Shown piece after piece: positions 54,187 to 63,796 of a stretch of 64,000 bases of DNA. This stretch comes from Bacteroides zoogleoformans (lineage in GTDB: Bacteria; Bacteroidota; Bacteroidia; Bacteroidales; Bacteroidaceae), in assembly GCF_002998435.1 (NCBI RefSeq), contig NZ_CP027231.1:1281001-1345000 (forward strand), in the 5' to 3' direction. A model generated the notes under the pieces. The model was not told the DNA's origin. It ran no database searches and saw only the letters and a list, made by a program, of their open reading frames with translations. The position numbers and the translations under genes were made by a program. Position 1 is the stretch's first letter; every line of letters begins with the position of its first letter.

Positions 54187-54221
54187 AAGCCCCGCTTGCG
54201 CAATGAACGCAAGTGGGGCTT
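54187..54221. terminator. Bidirectional terminator between the NfnAB-type gene and panD
   Basis: GCCCCGCTTGCG (54189-54200) with CGCAAGTGGGGC (54208-54219), one G-T pair, 7-nt loop, A-rich before and T-rich after; serves convergent genes. Confidence 0.8.
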
Positions 54222-54240
54222 CCTCTATTCATCAAAGAGA

Positions 54241-54594
54241 TTACTTCATCACTTTGTTCGTAGCAGGATCGGGAAAAACGACTGTCGGCTTAAACGACTT
54301 GGCTTCTTCAAAATCCATCAAAGCATACGACATGATTATAACAATGTCATCGGGCTGAACCTTACGGGCAGCAGCGCCATTCAGACAAATCTTACCTGAG
54401 CCGCGCTCTCCCTTAATGATATAAGTTTCAAACCGTTCACCGTTATTATTGTCGGCAATGCATACCTTTTCACCGGCAATCATGTTGGCGGCATCCATCA
54501 AGTCCTCGTCAATCGTGATACTGCCCATATAATTCAGGTTAGCCTCGGTGACACGGGCACAATGGATTTTCGACTTCAACACTTCAATCATCAT
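54241..54594 (-). CDS. panD: Aspartate 1-decarboxylase proenzyme
   Basis: 117 residues. Makes beta-alanine from aspartate. The self-cleavage site is Gly24-Ser25 in NYMGSITID, which creates the pyruvoyl cofactor. [14 protein letters not shown] and [13 protein letters not shown] are family blocks. Downstream partner of panC (22-bp gap) on the same strand, giving a two-gene pantothenate unit. Confidence 0.95.
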   Translation of the reverse strand: MMIEVLKSKIHCARVTEANLNYMGSITIDEDLMDAANMIAGEKVCIADNNNGERFETYIIKGERGSGKICLNGAAARKVQPDDIVIIMSYALMDFEEAKSFKPTVVFPDPATNKVMK

Positions 54595-54616
54595 AAGATT
54601 GATTTTTTATAATTTA

Positions 54617-55462
54617 TTATTCTTTGTACTTGATATTATCAATCAAGCGTACTTCACCGCAAAATACAGTAATACAACCCACCGCATAAGAGGTATCTTC
54701 CCAATCGGTTATCTTCTGCAATGTATTCCCGTCTACCAATTCAAAATATTCCAAACGCAATCCGGGAGCCACTGTAATGGCATCTTCGACAAATTTCCGC
54801 GTCTCAGGCACCGTATGTGATGCCGCAAAGGTACGACTTTCAAATAAAGTCTGCGAAATTTTCAAGGCATTTTTACGTTCTTCGGCAGATAAGCGAGCAT
54901 TCCGACTACTCAAGGCAAGTCCATCGGCTTCACGAACAATCGGGCAACCGACAATCTCCAAAGGATACTTCATCCGACGCACCATTTCACGAATAATCGT
55001 TAACTGCTGGAAGTCTTTTTCACCAAAGTACGCCCTATCCGGTTTCACGGCATCGAAAAGCTTGCTCACAATCTGGCATACCCCATTGAAATGTCCCGGA
55101 CGAAAAGCTCCTTCCATCACGGTATCCAAAGGCGCATAACTGAATCGACGCGTATCAGGCTCCGGATACATCTCCTCCACAGAAGGAGCAAAAACAAATG
55201 CCGCACCGCAATCTTCCAACAGACGGCAATCGGCCTTCGGCGTACGAGGATATTTTATCAAATCATTCTTGTCGTTGAACTGAGTAGGATTTACAAAAAC
55301 GCTTACCACAGCAACATCATTTTCGGCCACACAACGCTTCACCAATGAGGCATGACCGGCATGCAAGGCACCCATCGTAGGCACTAAACCCACCTTTTTG
55401 CCATGAACCCGTAAATCCGAAAGAGCAGCCTGCAAGTTCTTGATAGTATGTACTATTTCCAT
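54617..55462 (-). CDS. panC: Pantothenate synthetase
   Basis: 281 residues. Condenses pantoate with beta-alanine using ATP. HxGH motif in [51 protein letters not shown] and the KMSKS-like [12 protein letters not shown] are all present. Upstream partner of panD, so both last-step inputs for pantothenate are coupled. Confidence 0.96.
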   Translation of the reverse strand: MEIVHTIKNLQAALSDLRVHGKKVGLVPTMGALHAGHASLVKRCVAENDVAVVSVFVNPTQFNDKNDLIKYPRTPKADCRLLEDCGAAFVFAPSVEEMYPEPDTRRFSYAPLDTVMEGAFRPGHFNGVCQIVSKLFDAVKPDRAYFGEKDFQQLTIIREMVRRMKYPLEIVGCPIVREADGLALSSRNARLSAEERKNALKISQTLFESRTFAASHTVPETRKFVEDAITVAPGLRLEYFELVDGNTLQKITDWEDTSYAVGCITVFCGEVRLIDNIKYKE

Positions 55463-55648
55463 CTTTATTGGTTATATAACAACTTTTTGTTCACAAAAGC
55501 GCTGCAAAATAAACTATTATTTACCACATAAAGAAGAGATATTATAAATTAATGCAACCGCCACCCCATTTCCATACTTTTCACACCGTTCTCCTTTCGC
55601 TGAAAAACAAGCAGTTAACAATTCATAAGGAATTATAGAACGGTGCAA

Positions 55649-55682
55649 TTTGCTTTATTGCCCGTTTTTTTTTATATCTTTG
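55649..55682 (+). promoter_or_regulatory. Promoter for the GT5-domain gene
   Basis: TTTG at 55649-55652 and TATCTTTG at 55675-55682 (22-nt spacer), 25 nt before the ATG at 55708. Confidence 0.55.
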
Positions 55683-55707
55683 CAAAATAATTGAGAACAT
55701 TGTTATT

Positions 55708-56526
55708 ATGATAAAGGCAAATAAGGTTTTATTTATAACACAAGAAATTACCCCTTATGTTTCAGAATCGGAAATGTCTCTCGTAGGCAGAAACCTACCT
55801 CAGGCTATTCAGGAAAAAGGCAGAGAAATCAGGACGTTTATGCCTAAATGGGGAAATATCAACGAACGCAGAAACCAATTGCATGAAGTGATACGCCTCT
55901 CCGGCATGAACCTTATCATTGACGATACCGACCATCCGCTCATCATCAAAGTCGCCTCCATTCAATCTGCCCGCATGCAGGTTTATTTCATAGATAACGA
56001 TGATTATTTTCAAAACCGCCTGCAAGTGACCAATGAAAATGGTGAAGAGTATGAAGACAACGATGCCCGTACCATCTTCTATGCCCGCGGCGTATTGGAA
56101 ACGGTGAAGAAGCTGCGTTGGTGTCCAGACATCATCCACTGCCATGGCTGGATGACTGCTTTAGCCCCTCTATACATCAAGAAGGCCTACAAAGACGAAC
56201 CTTCTTTCAGAGATGCCAAGGTAGTCTTTTCTCTCTACGGCGATGAATTCAAACAGCCGTTCCATCCTGATTTTTCCAACAAATTAACCCTGAAAGGCAT
56301 CACTAAGAAAGATGTTGCCGGACTGAAAGACTCTGTTGATTATACCGCACTTTGTAAATTGGCTACAGACTTTTCCGATGGCATTATCCAACAAAGCAAG
56401 CATGTCAATGAAGAGGTTATGAACTATGCACGCGAATCCGGAAAAATGATATTAGATTATCAATCGCCCGAGAATTTTGCCGATGCCTGCAATGACTTCT
56501 ACGACAAAATATGGGCGGCAGAATAA
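55708..56526 (+). CDS. Stand-alone GT5 starch-synthase catalytic-like domain without KTGG
   Basis: 272 residues, matching only the N-terminal (GT5) domain of glycogen/starch synthases (GlgA is about 480). KVLFITQEITPYVSESEMSL occupies the place of the ADP-glucose-binding KTGGL loop, which is replaced by SESEM; later blocks (DIIHCHGWMTALAPLYI) are recognisable. The C-terminal GT1 nucleotide-sugar half is absent. Bacteroides genomes often have this short form. It may be a regulatory or priming subunit, or depend on another GT; it is probably not a full synthase by itself. Followed 20 bp later by the DUF4270 gene. Confidence 0.82.
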   Translation: MIKANKVLFITQEITPYVSESEMSLVGRNLPQAIQEKGREIRTFMPKWGNINERRNQLHEVIRLSGMNLIIDDTDHPLIIKVASIQSARMQVYFIDNDDYFQNRLQVTNENGEEYEDNDARTIFYARGVLETVKKLRWCPDIIHCHGWMTALAPLYIKKAYKDEPSFRDAKVVFSLYGDEFKQPFHPDFSNKLTLKGITKKDVAGLKDSVDYTALCKLATDFSDGIIQQSKHVNEEVMNYARESGKMILDYQSPENFADACNDFYDKIWAAE

Positions 56527-56546
56527 ATATAAAATAAGTTTATACG

Positions 56547-58148
56547 ATGAGAGCTATGAAAGTAAAGCATATAGGACTGTTGCTTTTAGCATGCCTGACT
56601 ATCTTTGGCTGTGATGATACCACCGGAACATTAGGAGTAGGAATGTTACCGGATTCTGACGGCATGTCAGCACATACCACGACTTTTGACGTAACCACAC
56701 GTTCTTTTATTGTAGATTCGGTGTTTGCCAAAACAAGCACCGGCTATGTAGGTAGGTTCTCTGATCCCGATTTCGGGTACTACGAGACAAGTTTCCTCAC
56801 TGAATTGAACTGTACGGAGAACTTCTCCCTGCCCAAAGTTTATAAAATAACAGAGCAGGACAGTGATGGAAATCCGACCAAAGCAACGGGTACAATGGCA
56901 GGAGATTCCGTCGTATCCGTTCAATTGTCCGTCTTTTATACCCAATGGTTTGGCGATTCTCTGAACGCTTGCAGAATGAGTATATATGAGCTCAACAAAA
57001 AACTTGACAAAAATCGTTACACGAATATTAATCCGGAAGCGTACTATAATAAATACGACTCCAAGTCACTGCTCGGACGCAAAGCCTATTCGGCTCACGA
57101 CAGCTCTGTTCCCGATTCAGTCAGAAAAGCAAAAGACAGCAATGGAAGTCCGCTCTTCTACCCGAATGTTACATTCCCATTGGACAAAAAAACATTTGGC
57201 GAAGAAAGAATCTTGAAAGTATATAGAAAACATCCCGAATACTTTAAAGATGCCACTACCTTTATCGACAAGGTTTTCAAAGGGGTATATATAAAGAGTG
57301 ACTATGGAGATGGCACTATCTTGTATGTAGATCATGTAGCTCTGCGCATGCAGTTCCGCTTCCATCATGTGAATGAAAAAACAGGTGTGGCTTTGAAGAA
57401 AAAAGACGGGACAGATTCTTTATTCTACAGCACACGGACAGTGTTCGCCTCTACCAAAGAAGTGATTCAAGCCAATCAATTCCTTAATTCCGATCAGATA
57501 AAAGAGAAAGCGGCCGAAACAACACATACATACATCAAATCTCCTGCCGGCATCTTCACCGAAGCAACCATGCCATACGATGAAATATACAACAAGCTCT
57601 CCAAGGACACTCTTAATGCCGTGAAGCTGACTTTTATGAACTATAACATAAACAGCAACTATAAATACAGCATGAGTGCTCCCACAGATGTGCTACTGAT
57701 ACGTAAACAAGACCTTAAAAGCTTCTTCGAAGAAAATAAGATAAGAGATAATGTTACATCATTCACCGTAAGCCACAACGCTTTTGCTACCAATCAATAC
57801 GTATTCAGCAACATCGCACGTTTAGTAACCACCTGTATTAATGAGAAGCAGTCTGCCAAGAAAGCCGCCAAAGAAAAAGCCGGTAACTCTTGGAATGAAG
57901 TCGAGTGGGAATATGGCTGGAATCACAACGAGGGCACCAAAGACTGGAATAAAGTGTTATTGATTCCTATTTCAATCACCTATGACAGCAACACTTCCAA
58001 CGGTAGCAGCAGAACCATTACCGGCATTCATAATGACTTGAAACCAGGGTATGCCAAGCTGAAAGGCGGTCCGGAAACAGATGCTGATGGACAAGTAAAA
58101 TATCCTTTAAAAATAGAAATTACTTATACAAGTTTCAATAAGCAATAA
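56547..58148 (+). CDS. DUF4270 lipoprotein
   Basis: 533 residues. Lipobox TIFGCDD, then DTTGTLGVGMLPDSD, the typical DUF4270 opening. Beta-rich throughout with repeated TxxDVTTRSFIVDSV-like strands and a C-terminal EITYTSFNKQ strand. Members are outer-membrane-associated lipoproteins of unknown function in Bacteroidetes. The internal ATG at 56556 (MKVKH) is an alternative start. Linked closely to the GT5-domain gene, but shared function is unproven. Ends at a clear terminator. Confidence 0.85.
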   Translation: MRAMKVKHIGLLLLACLTIFGCDDTTGTLGVGMLPDSDGMSAHTTTFDVTTRSFIVDSVFAKTSTGYVGRFSDPDFGYYETSFLTELNCTENFSLPKVYKITEQDSDGNPTKATGTMAGDSVVSVQLSVFYTQWFGDSLNACRMSIYELNKKLDKNRYTNINPEAYYNKYDSKSLLGRKAYSAHDSSVPDSVRKAKDSNGSPLFYPNVTFPLDKKTFGEERILKVYRKHPEYFKDATTFIDKVFKGVYIKSDYGDGTILYVDHVALRMQFRFHHVNEKTGVALKKKDGTDSLFYSTRTVFASTKEVIQANQFLNSDQIKEKAAETTHTYIKSPAGIFTEATMPYDEIYNKLSKDTLNAVKLTFMNYNINSNYKYSMSAPTDVLLIRKQDLKSFFEENKIRDNVTSFTVSHNAFATNQYVFSNIARLVTTCINEKQSAKKAAKEKAGNSWNEVEWEYGWNHNEGTKDWNKVLLIPISITYDSNTSNGSSRTITGIHNDLKPGYAKLKGGPETDADGQVKYPLKIEITYTSFNKQ

Positions 58149-58170
58149 CAGCAGTAGCATACCATAATAG

Positions 58171-58212
58171 AAAATCCTCCTGTTCACAGTAGAATCAGGA
58201 GGATTTTTATTA
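58171..58212. terminator. Terminator between the DUF4270 gene and the glycogen operon
   Basis: AAAATCCTCCTG (58171-58182) pairs perfectly with CAGGAGGATTTT (58196-58207), 13-nt loop, then T-rich. Convergent genes on both sides. Confidence 0.85.
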
Positions 58213-58232
58213 ATAACAAGAAGAGTGTCCTA

Positions 58233-59636
58233 TCATTTATCCGCATTCTTTAAGGCAGAACCTGTTATTCTTTTTCCTTTCGGGTGGGATTTCTTTGCGG
58301 TAGCTTTGACTTCCGCTTTAGTCTCTTTCTTCTCCACACCTTTTGCTTTTTCCAGTTTAGCCTGCATCTTATCCAATTCTTTATGCAGCTCTTCTATCTC
58401 AGTCCCCTGATTTTTGATGGTCGTCAGCAAGGCATTCAACTCTTCATTGTCAATATCCACCGGATAGAGAGCATCAACCCGCTTCATGAAATCACCGAGG
58501 ATATTCATGTAGTTTGTAAATGCGTCATAAGGGGATTCATAGATGCCGCGATTCAAGCCGACACCGTTTATCTTGGTTGTCATAAACCGGAAATTGTTAC
58601 TTGCCTGCAAATAATCCCAGTCTTGTTTAATGCGACGGTCGTCGCAAAGATGAACCCGTTCGGCAACGCTATACAGTTTATTGAATGCTTCACGCTGCAT
58701 CACATTTCCCAACCAGCAACTCGTATCTCTTTCCTCGTCTATCCAAGACATCGGATAAGGCACATCCAACTGGGATATGGATTTCAGCTTGGTAATGATT
58801 TCCGTAGGAGTAGAGAAAGTGATACCTTTCTGCTTGGCACAAACAGGCAAAGCCTTCAAAAAATCCAAAATGTTGGAAGACAAGGGCTGAGACATGCCCA
58901 AAGCAGAAAGTTCCATAAAGATGTTGATGACTTGCTCTTCCTGTGGCAAGGCATCAATCCAACCGATATACTTGTCAGCAAACAAGGGATATTCATTCCA
59001 TTCGGAATTGGAGAAGCGCAAACTGATATCATCGGACAATTTGAAATCGCGCAACAACAATTTCAGATTCGGATTCATGGAACAATGATATACATAGTGC
59101 GGACTCTTCCAGCCCAAAACATGCTTGGCGCCCTCGGTCAATATTCCCTTGAATCCCCAAGCAGCCACCATCGCACCGATTTCATCATTATAAATCAGGC
59201 TTGAGTTGCGGAACACTTTCGGAGCTTTACCAAACATTTGTTTCATCTTTGCACTCTGTCGCATCACCTCTTCCTTAAAACAATCTTCGTTGGCCAAAGA
59301 CGCAAGTCCGTGAGAATAAGGCTCGGCAAGGAACTCGCAACAACCGGTATCGTTGAGCTGATGCAGCAAATCAACAACGGCAGGAGCATGGATTTCTAAC
59401 TGCTCAAGCGCCACACCCGAAATGGACAAGGCAACTTTGAAAGCTCCGCCGGACGTCTTCACCATCTCAATCAAAGTGGTCAGAGCCGGTATATAAGATC
59501 GTTCGGCAACCTCATTTATACTAATCTCATTGGCATAATCATCGTAGTAATAATGATCGGTACCTATATCAAAAAAGCGATAACGCTTCAAATGAATGAT
59601 TTGATGTATTTCAAAATAAAGACAGATAGTTCTCAT
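58233..59636 (-). CDS. Glycoside hydrolase family 57 (alpha-amylase/glucanotransferase type)
   Basis: 467 residues from the ATG at 59636 (MRTICLYFEIHQ); an earlier start would overlap the GT4 gene. GH57 features: the His-containing opening EIHQ, LEIHAPAVVDLLHQL, FLAEPYSHGLASL, and the internal GAKHVLGWKSPHYVYHC block leading to the nucleophile region. The last ~70 residues form a Lys/Glu-rich coiled coil (ELHKELDKMQAKLEKAKG) and a basic tail, seen in Bacteroides members. Probably acts on intracellular glycogen or maltodextrin. Last gene of the three-gene glycogen operon. Confidence 0.9.
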   Translation of the reverse strand: MRTICLYFEIHQIIHLKRYRFFDIGTDHYYYDDYANEISINEVAERSYIPALTTLIEMVKTSGGAFKVALSISGVALEQLEIHAPAVVDLLHQLNDTGCCEFLAEPYSHGLASLANEDCFKEEVMRQSAKMKQMFGKAPKVFRNSSLIYNDEIGAMVAAWGFKGILTEGAKHVLGWKSPHYVYHCSMNPNLKLLLRDFKLSDDISLRFSNSEWNEYPLFADKYIGWIDALPQEEQVINIFMELSALGMSQPLSSNILDFLKALPVCAKQKGITFSTPTEIITKLKSISQLDVPYPMSWIDEERDTSCWLGNVMQREAFNKLYSVAERVHLCDDRRIKQDWDYLQASNNFRFMTTKINGVGLNRGIYESPYDAFTNYMNILGDFMKRVDALYPVDIDNEELNALLTTIKNQGTEIEELHKELDKMQAKLEKAKGVEKKETKAEVKATAKKSHPKGKRITGSALKNADK

Positions 59637-59652
59637 ATCCATTAGTTTTTTA

Positions 59653-60927
59653 TTATTTACCATAGTTTCTTAACACATCCTCATAGAGAGCACGAATCTT
59701 CAGACCCACTTTTTCCCAAGTTATTCCATCTACCTCTTTCTTTCCTTCTTCCTGCAAATAATGGAAAAGAGCAGGATTTGTACAAATGGAATAAATAGCA
59801 TCGGCCATCGCATGAATATCCCAATAATCGGTCTTCATCACTTTATCGAGAATCTCGCCACAACCCGACTGTTTGGAAATGACAGAAGGGGTACCGCATT
59901 GCATTGCCTCAAGCGGCGCAATACCAAAAGGCTCGGAAACGGAAGGCATGACAAACACATCACTGTTCTTATATACCTCATATACCTGTTTCCCTTTCAT
60001 GAAGCCGGGGAAATGAAATCGGTCGGCAATACCCCGTTCGGCTGCCAAATTGATCATCGCATTCATCATATCTCCCGAACCGGCCATCACAAAACGAATG
60101 TTCCGCGTACGCTTCAAAACAAGAGCCGCAGCTTCCACAAAATACTCAGGTCCTTTCTGCATGGTGATGCGTCCGAGGAACGTTACCACCTTCTCTTTGG
60201 AGTGGTCGGGGCGAGAAATGTCTTGATACTCCTGCGAAAGCGGATAAACGGCATTATGCATCGCAAACACTTTCTTAGGATTTTGATGGTACTCATTAAT
60301 GACTGTGCGACGAGTAAGTTCGGATACGCACATGATGCAATCGGCATAATCCATGCCGTTCTTTTCCATGGCATAAACAGTGGGATTGACTTTACCACGC
60401 GAACGATCGAAGTCGGTGGCATGCACATGGATACACAGCGGCTTGCCACTCACCATCTTGGCATGCACTCCTGCGGGATAAGTCAACCAATCATGCGCAT
60501 GAATAATATCAAATTGTTGCTGACGTGCCACCACACCGGCAATAATAGAGAAGTTGTTTATCTCTTCATGCAAGTTGCCGGGATAGCCACCTGCAAATTC
60601 CATACAACCGATGTCATTGACATGCAAATAAGAAAAATCAGCATAAATATGGTCCCGAAAAGACCAGTAGTCTTCAGGGGACATCTTACCGGTGAGACGA
60701 GACTTCAAATAGTTGTAATCAACATCACGCCACACAACAGGCACTTGATTCATTCCTACTATCTTCAGGAAGTCTTCTTCCTCTCCGGTGGGCTTGGGCA
60801 TGCAGAATACCGTTTCCACATCGCCCTGTAGACTTAACCCTTTGGTAATCCCGTAAGAAGCAACAGCAAGACCGCCATATATCTTGGGAGGAAATTCCCA
60901 TCCAAACATTAAAACTTTCATCTTCAA
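59653..60927 (-). CDS. GT4 glycosyltransferase, glycogen-synthase-like
   Basis: 424 residues. GT-B fold: MKVLMFGWEFPPKIYGGLAV, DIIHAHDWLTYPAGVHAKM, a C-domain nucleotide-sugar site VFVMPSVSEPFGIAPLEAMQ with GTPSVISKQSGCGE. Resembles the glycogen/maltodextrin synthases of the GT4 family, using nucleotide-glucose. Between the debranching enzyme (8-bp gap upstream) and GH57 (16-bp gap), so the three are one operon. The short GT5 gene nearby may supplement it. Confidence 0.9.
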   Translation of the reverse strand: MKMKVLMFGWEFPPKIYGGLAVASYGITKGLSLQGDVETVFCMPKPTGEEEDFLKIVGMNQVPVVWRDVDYNYLKSRLTGKMSPEDYWSFRDHIYADFSYLHVNDIGCMEFAGGYPGNLHEEINNFSIIAGVVARQQQFDIIHAHDWLTYPAGVHAKMVSGKPLCIHVHATDFDRSRGKVNPTVYAMEKNGMDYADCIMCVSELTRRTVINEYHQNPKKVFAMHNAVYPLSQEYQDISRPDHSKEKVVTFLGRITMQKGPEYFVEAAALVLKRTRNIRFVMAGSGDMMNAMINLAAERGIADRFHFPGFMKGKQVYEVYKNSDVFVMPSVSEPFGIAPLEAMQCGTPSVISKQSGCGEILDKVMKTDYWDIHAMADAIYSICTNPALFHYLQEEGKKEVDGITWEKVGLKIRALYEDVLRNYGK

Positions 60928-60935
60928 TTCCTCCT

Positions 60936-62876
60936 TTATAAATTATACTTAGACAACAGCTTCAAGATACGCAGGATTTCGGCCGTATTCATGGCAAAAG
61001 ATACCGCCCCTCTACCCACGAACGGAGGATTGCCGTCGAAAAGCTCGGGCAAGGCCCCGATACAGTGAGAGGTCATTTCATCTTCCATACCAATCAGATA
61101 TCTTTCGACAAACGATATACCGCTCATTTTATAAATGCGTAAGTATGCTTCCATATAGAAACCCATCAACCATGGCCACGCCGTACCCTGATGATAAGCA
61201 TAGTCTCTTTGTTGCTGAGGGCCGACATAGTTCGGATTATAGCCGCCACTCTTAGGGCTCAACGTGCGCAGGCCTTTCGGAGTCAGCAATTCTTTTGTCA
61301 CGATATCCAGCACTTGTTTCTTCTGCACTCTGTCCAAAGGAGAATAGTCGAAGGCTACGGCAAATATCATATTCGGACGGACACTCCAATCCATCATATA
61401 CCCATTGACATAGTCAAACAGATAACCATACTCATTGCGGAATACATCAACAAAAGATTTGCCGGCCATTTCTGCCCGGGCATCCAGATTGTCAGCGAGG
61501 AGTGTGTTCCCACCCTCACGGAACATATCGGCCGTGAAACGAAGTGCATTATACCATAAAGCGTTCACTTCTACAATATAACCGGTACGGGGCGTCACAG
61601 GCTTTCCGTTGACTGTAGAGTTCATCCATGTCACGGCTTTCTCTGTACCGTTTGTATAGAGCAGTCCGTTCTCATGTAGAAAGAGATTGCTATGTTTACG
61701 ACCAAGAATATAACTCATTATTTCCTCAAGCAACGCACCATACATCTGTCTGCAACGCTCGCGAGACGTCTCCTTGGCATATTGTTGCAATGCCCATACA
61801 GCCCACAGAAGCACATCCGGATGTTCTATCTCGTAAATCTTATATGTCAAAGGCTCTCCGTTGACAAATTGCCGGATAGCCTTTTCAGCAGTTTTCATGA
61901 CATCCTCAAACTCTTCTTGCTCCTCAATGCCCAACGTCAATCCCGGCAAAGAGATAAACAAATCGCGGGCACGGCATTTAAACCAAGGATAACCGGCAAA
62001 AACGTAATGTTCCTCTCCTTGCTTATTGTGGAATTGATGCGCAGAGTTTTTCAGACAATGATAGAAACTGTCACGCGGAGTACGATCCTCCACCTCCGAA
62101 TCAAAAATTCGCTTCAAGTTGCGGGGGGCAATCCCCGAGATACCGGCAGAAAAGACAACGCTATCTCCTTTTTTGATATCTATTTCGAAATAGCCGGGCA
62201 CATAAAGGTCTTCGTAGAAATCATACCCGCGCTCTTGTTCCTTGGGATATTCAATGCCACGATACCAATCGGGCTGAAAGTGAAACTCATTTTTCTTATT
62301 CAACTGCATGAAAAGTTCCGGATAACCGGAATACATGCAAGTCTTAATGCCATTCTCCACCGGCTGATAATTTCGACTTGCCTGCCCATTCTCGTGTGTG
62401 TACTCGCGCACACTACGAAAAGCAAGAAAAGGCCGGAGCCTAAGCGTAGTTGCCGAGTGGGCGTCAACCAAGGTATAACGAATCAAAATCCGGTTTTCAT
62501 GATGTACAAAAATCTTCTCCTTACGTAGAATCACACCGCCTACACGATAAGTAGTAGCCGGAATCTTTTCGCAATCGAATTCTCGAATATACTTATGCCC
62601 GTTGGGACTGAAGTGATTTCCCTGATACTTATGCAACCCTAAATTGAACTCTGCTCCATGCTGGATTACAGTCTCATCCAGAGAAGACAGTAAGACATGG
62701 TTTTCATCATCCAAATTAGGAACGGGTATCACCAAAAGCCCATGGTATTTGCGTGTATTACAATCCACGATTGTTGTACAATGATAAGCTCCGGATTTAT
62801 TTGTCCGAAGAATCTCTCTTGGCAAAGATTCTTGCAAATTAATCATTAAAGTCTTATCAAATCGTAAATAACTCAT
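60936..62876 (-). CDS. Glycogen debranching enzyme (amylo-alpha-1,6-glucosidase type)
   Basis: 646 residues. The N-terminal GDE_N domain (LPREILRTNKSGAYHCTTIV, CNTRKYHGLLVIPVP) and the C-terminal (alpha/alpha)6 barrel (AGYPWFKCRARDLFISLPGL, VNGKPVTPRTGYIVEVNALW, YHQGTAWPWLMGFYMEAYL) are both complete. Removes alpha-1,6 branches of stored glycogen. First gene of the GDE-GT4-GH57 operon, preceded by a TATTTTTG box. Confidence 0.93.
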   Translation of the reverse strand: MSYLRFDKTLMINLQESLPREILRTNKSGAYHCTTIVDCNTRKYHGLLVIPVPNLDDENHVLLSSLDETVIQHGAEFNLGLHKYQGNHFSPNGHKYIREFDCEKIPATTYRVGGVILRKEKIFVHHENRILIRYTLVDAHSATTLRLRPFLAFRSVREYTHENGQASRNYQPVENGIKTCMYSGYPELFMQLNKKNEFHFQPDWYRGIEYPKEQERGYDFYEDLYVPGYFEIDIKKGDSVVFSAGISGIAPRNLKRIFDSEVEDRTPRDSFYHCLKNSAHQFHNKQGEEHYVFAGYPWFKCRARDLFISLPGLTLGIEEQEEFEDVMKTAEKAIRQFVNGEPLTYKIYEIEHPDVLLWAVWALQQYAKETSRERCRQMYGALLEEIMSYILGRKHSNLFLHENGLLYTNGTEKAVTWMNSTVNGKPVTPRTGYIVEVNALWYNALRFTADMFREGGNTLLADNLDARAEMAGKSFVDVFRNEYGYLFDYVNGYMMDWSVRPNMIFAVAFDYSPLDRVQKKQVLDIVTKELLTPKGLRTLSPKSGGYNPNYVGPQQQRDYAYHQGTAWPWLMGFYMEAYLRIYKMSGISFVERYLIGMEDEMTSHCIGALPELFDGNPPFVGRGAVSFAMNTAEILRILKLLSKYNL

Positions 62877-62941
62877 AGTTGTGCATTATTATTTAAAGGT
62901 TAATTTTTCAGGTAACCAGACAACAATGTGTCTAACAGTTC

Positions 62942-62949
62942 CAAAAATA
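62942..62949 (-). promoter_or_regulatory. -7 box for the glycogen operon
   Basis: Reverse-strand TATTTTTG, 66 nt before the start at 62876. Confidence 0.45.
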
Positions 62950-63050
62950 CGAATTAAAGCTAATAGAGAAAATAAAAAGTAGTTTTTTTTTCGGCTTTCA
63001 GTCAAATATTCCGTAGTATTGTAGAAAAAAACAAATCAACCTGCTAAACG

Positions 63051-63692
63051 ATGAAAAATGAAATGCGCAAAATGGCATTGGCAGCCGCTATACCCTTATT
63101 TCTACTATTCATTCTATACATCCTGAAAGTCCTGGAGATAGGTATGAACTGGGACTTCACCCACCTGGGTGTATATCCAATGGAGAGACGCGGCGTGTTT
63201 GGAATTTTCGCATACCCTTTGGCACATAGCGGATTCAAGCACCTGATGGCCAATACAATACCATTATTCTTCCTAGCATGGTGCCTTTTCTATTTTTACC
63301 GGCACATAGCCTCCTACATCTTCTTTTCCATTTGGATAGGTTGCGGCATACTCACCTTTCTGATAGGTAAGCCGGGATGGCATATCGGTGCCAGCGGCAT
63401 CATCTACGGATTGGCTTTCTTCCTATTTTTAAGCGGTATACTGCGCCGTCACGTACCGCTCATTGCCATCTCCCTATTGGTCACATTCTTATATGGCGGT
63501 CTGGTGTGGAATATGTTCCCGCAGTTTGTCCGGACAAACATCTCTTGGGAAGGGCATATCAGCGGCGCCATAGCAGGCACATTATCCGCCATAGGGTTCA
63601 TGCACCGCGGACCGCAACGCCCCGAACCGTTTGCCGATGATGAAGAGGAAGAAGAAGAGATTAAGAAAGAAAAGAATACTGTTTCTGAGTAG
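63051..63692 (+). CDS. Rhomboid family intramembrane serine protease
   Basis: 213 residues, six predicted helices. Catalytic dyad visible: Ser115 in GASGIIYG and His169 in SWEGHISGAIAG. The opening loop LGVYPMERRGVFGIFAYPLA and HSGFKHLMANTIPLFFLAW carry the WR-like and HxxxN oxyanion patterns. A highly acidic C-terminal tail (DDEEEEEEIKKE) lies in the cytoplasm. Substrate unknown. Confidence 0.92.
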   Translation: MKNEMRKMALAAAIPLFLLFILYILKVLEIGMNWDFTHLGVYPMERRGVFGIFAYPLAHSGFKHLMANTIPLFFLAWCLFYFYRHIASYIFFSIWIGCGILTFLIGKPGWHIGASGIIYGLAFFLFLSGILRRHVPLIAISLLVTFLYGGLVWNMFPQFVRTNISWEGHISGAIAGTLSAIGFMHRGPQRPEPFADDEEEEEEIKKEKNTVSE

Positions 63693-63760
63693 CACGTTTA
63701 AGAAATAATAAAAAAAATAAAAAGAGACACTTGGAGTTTAGTGCACACATTGATAATGCC

Positions 63761-63768
63761 TACTTTTG
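63761..63768 (+). promoter_or_regulatory. -7 box for the Crp/Fnr-type regulator
   Basis: TACTTTTG, 29 nt before the ATG at 63797. Confidence 0.55.
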
Positions 63769-63796
63769 TCACCAAACCAGAAGATTAAAGAACCAT

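Noticed and set aside
58284..59204. Plus-strand open frame opposite the GH57 gene
   Set aside because: Antisense shadow; GH57 and its operon neighbours on the minus strand are well supported.
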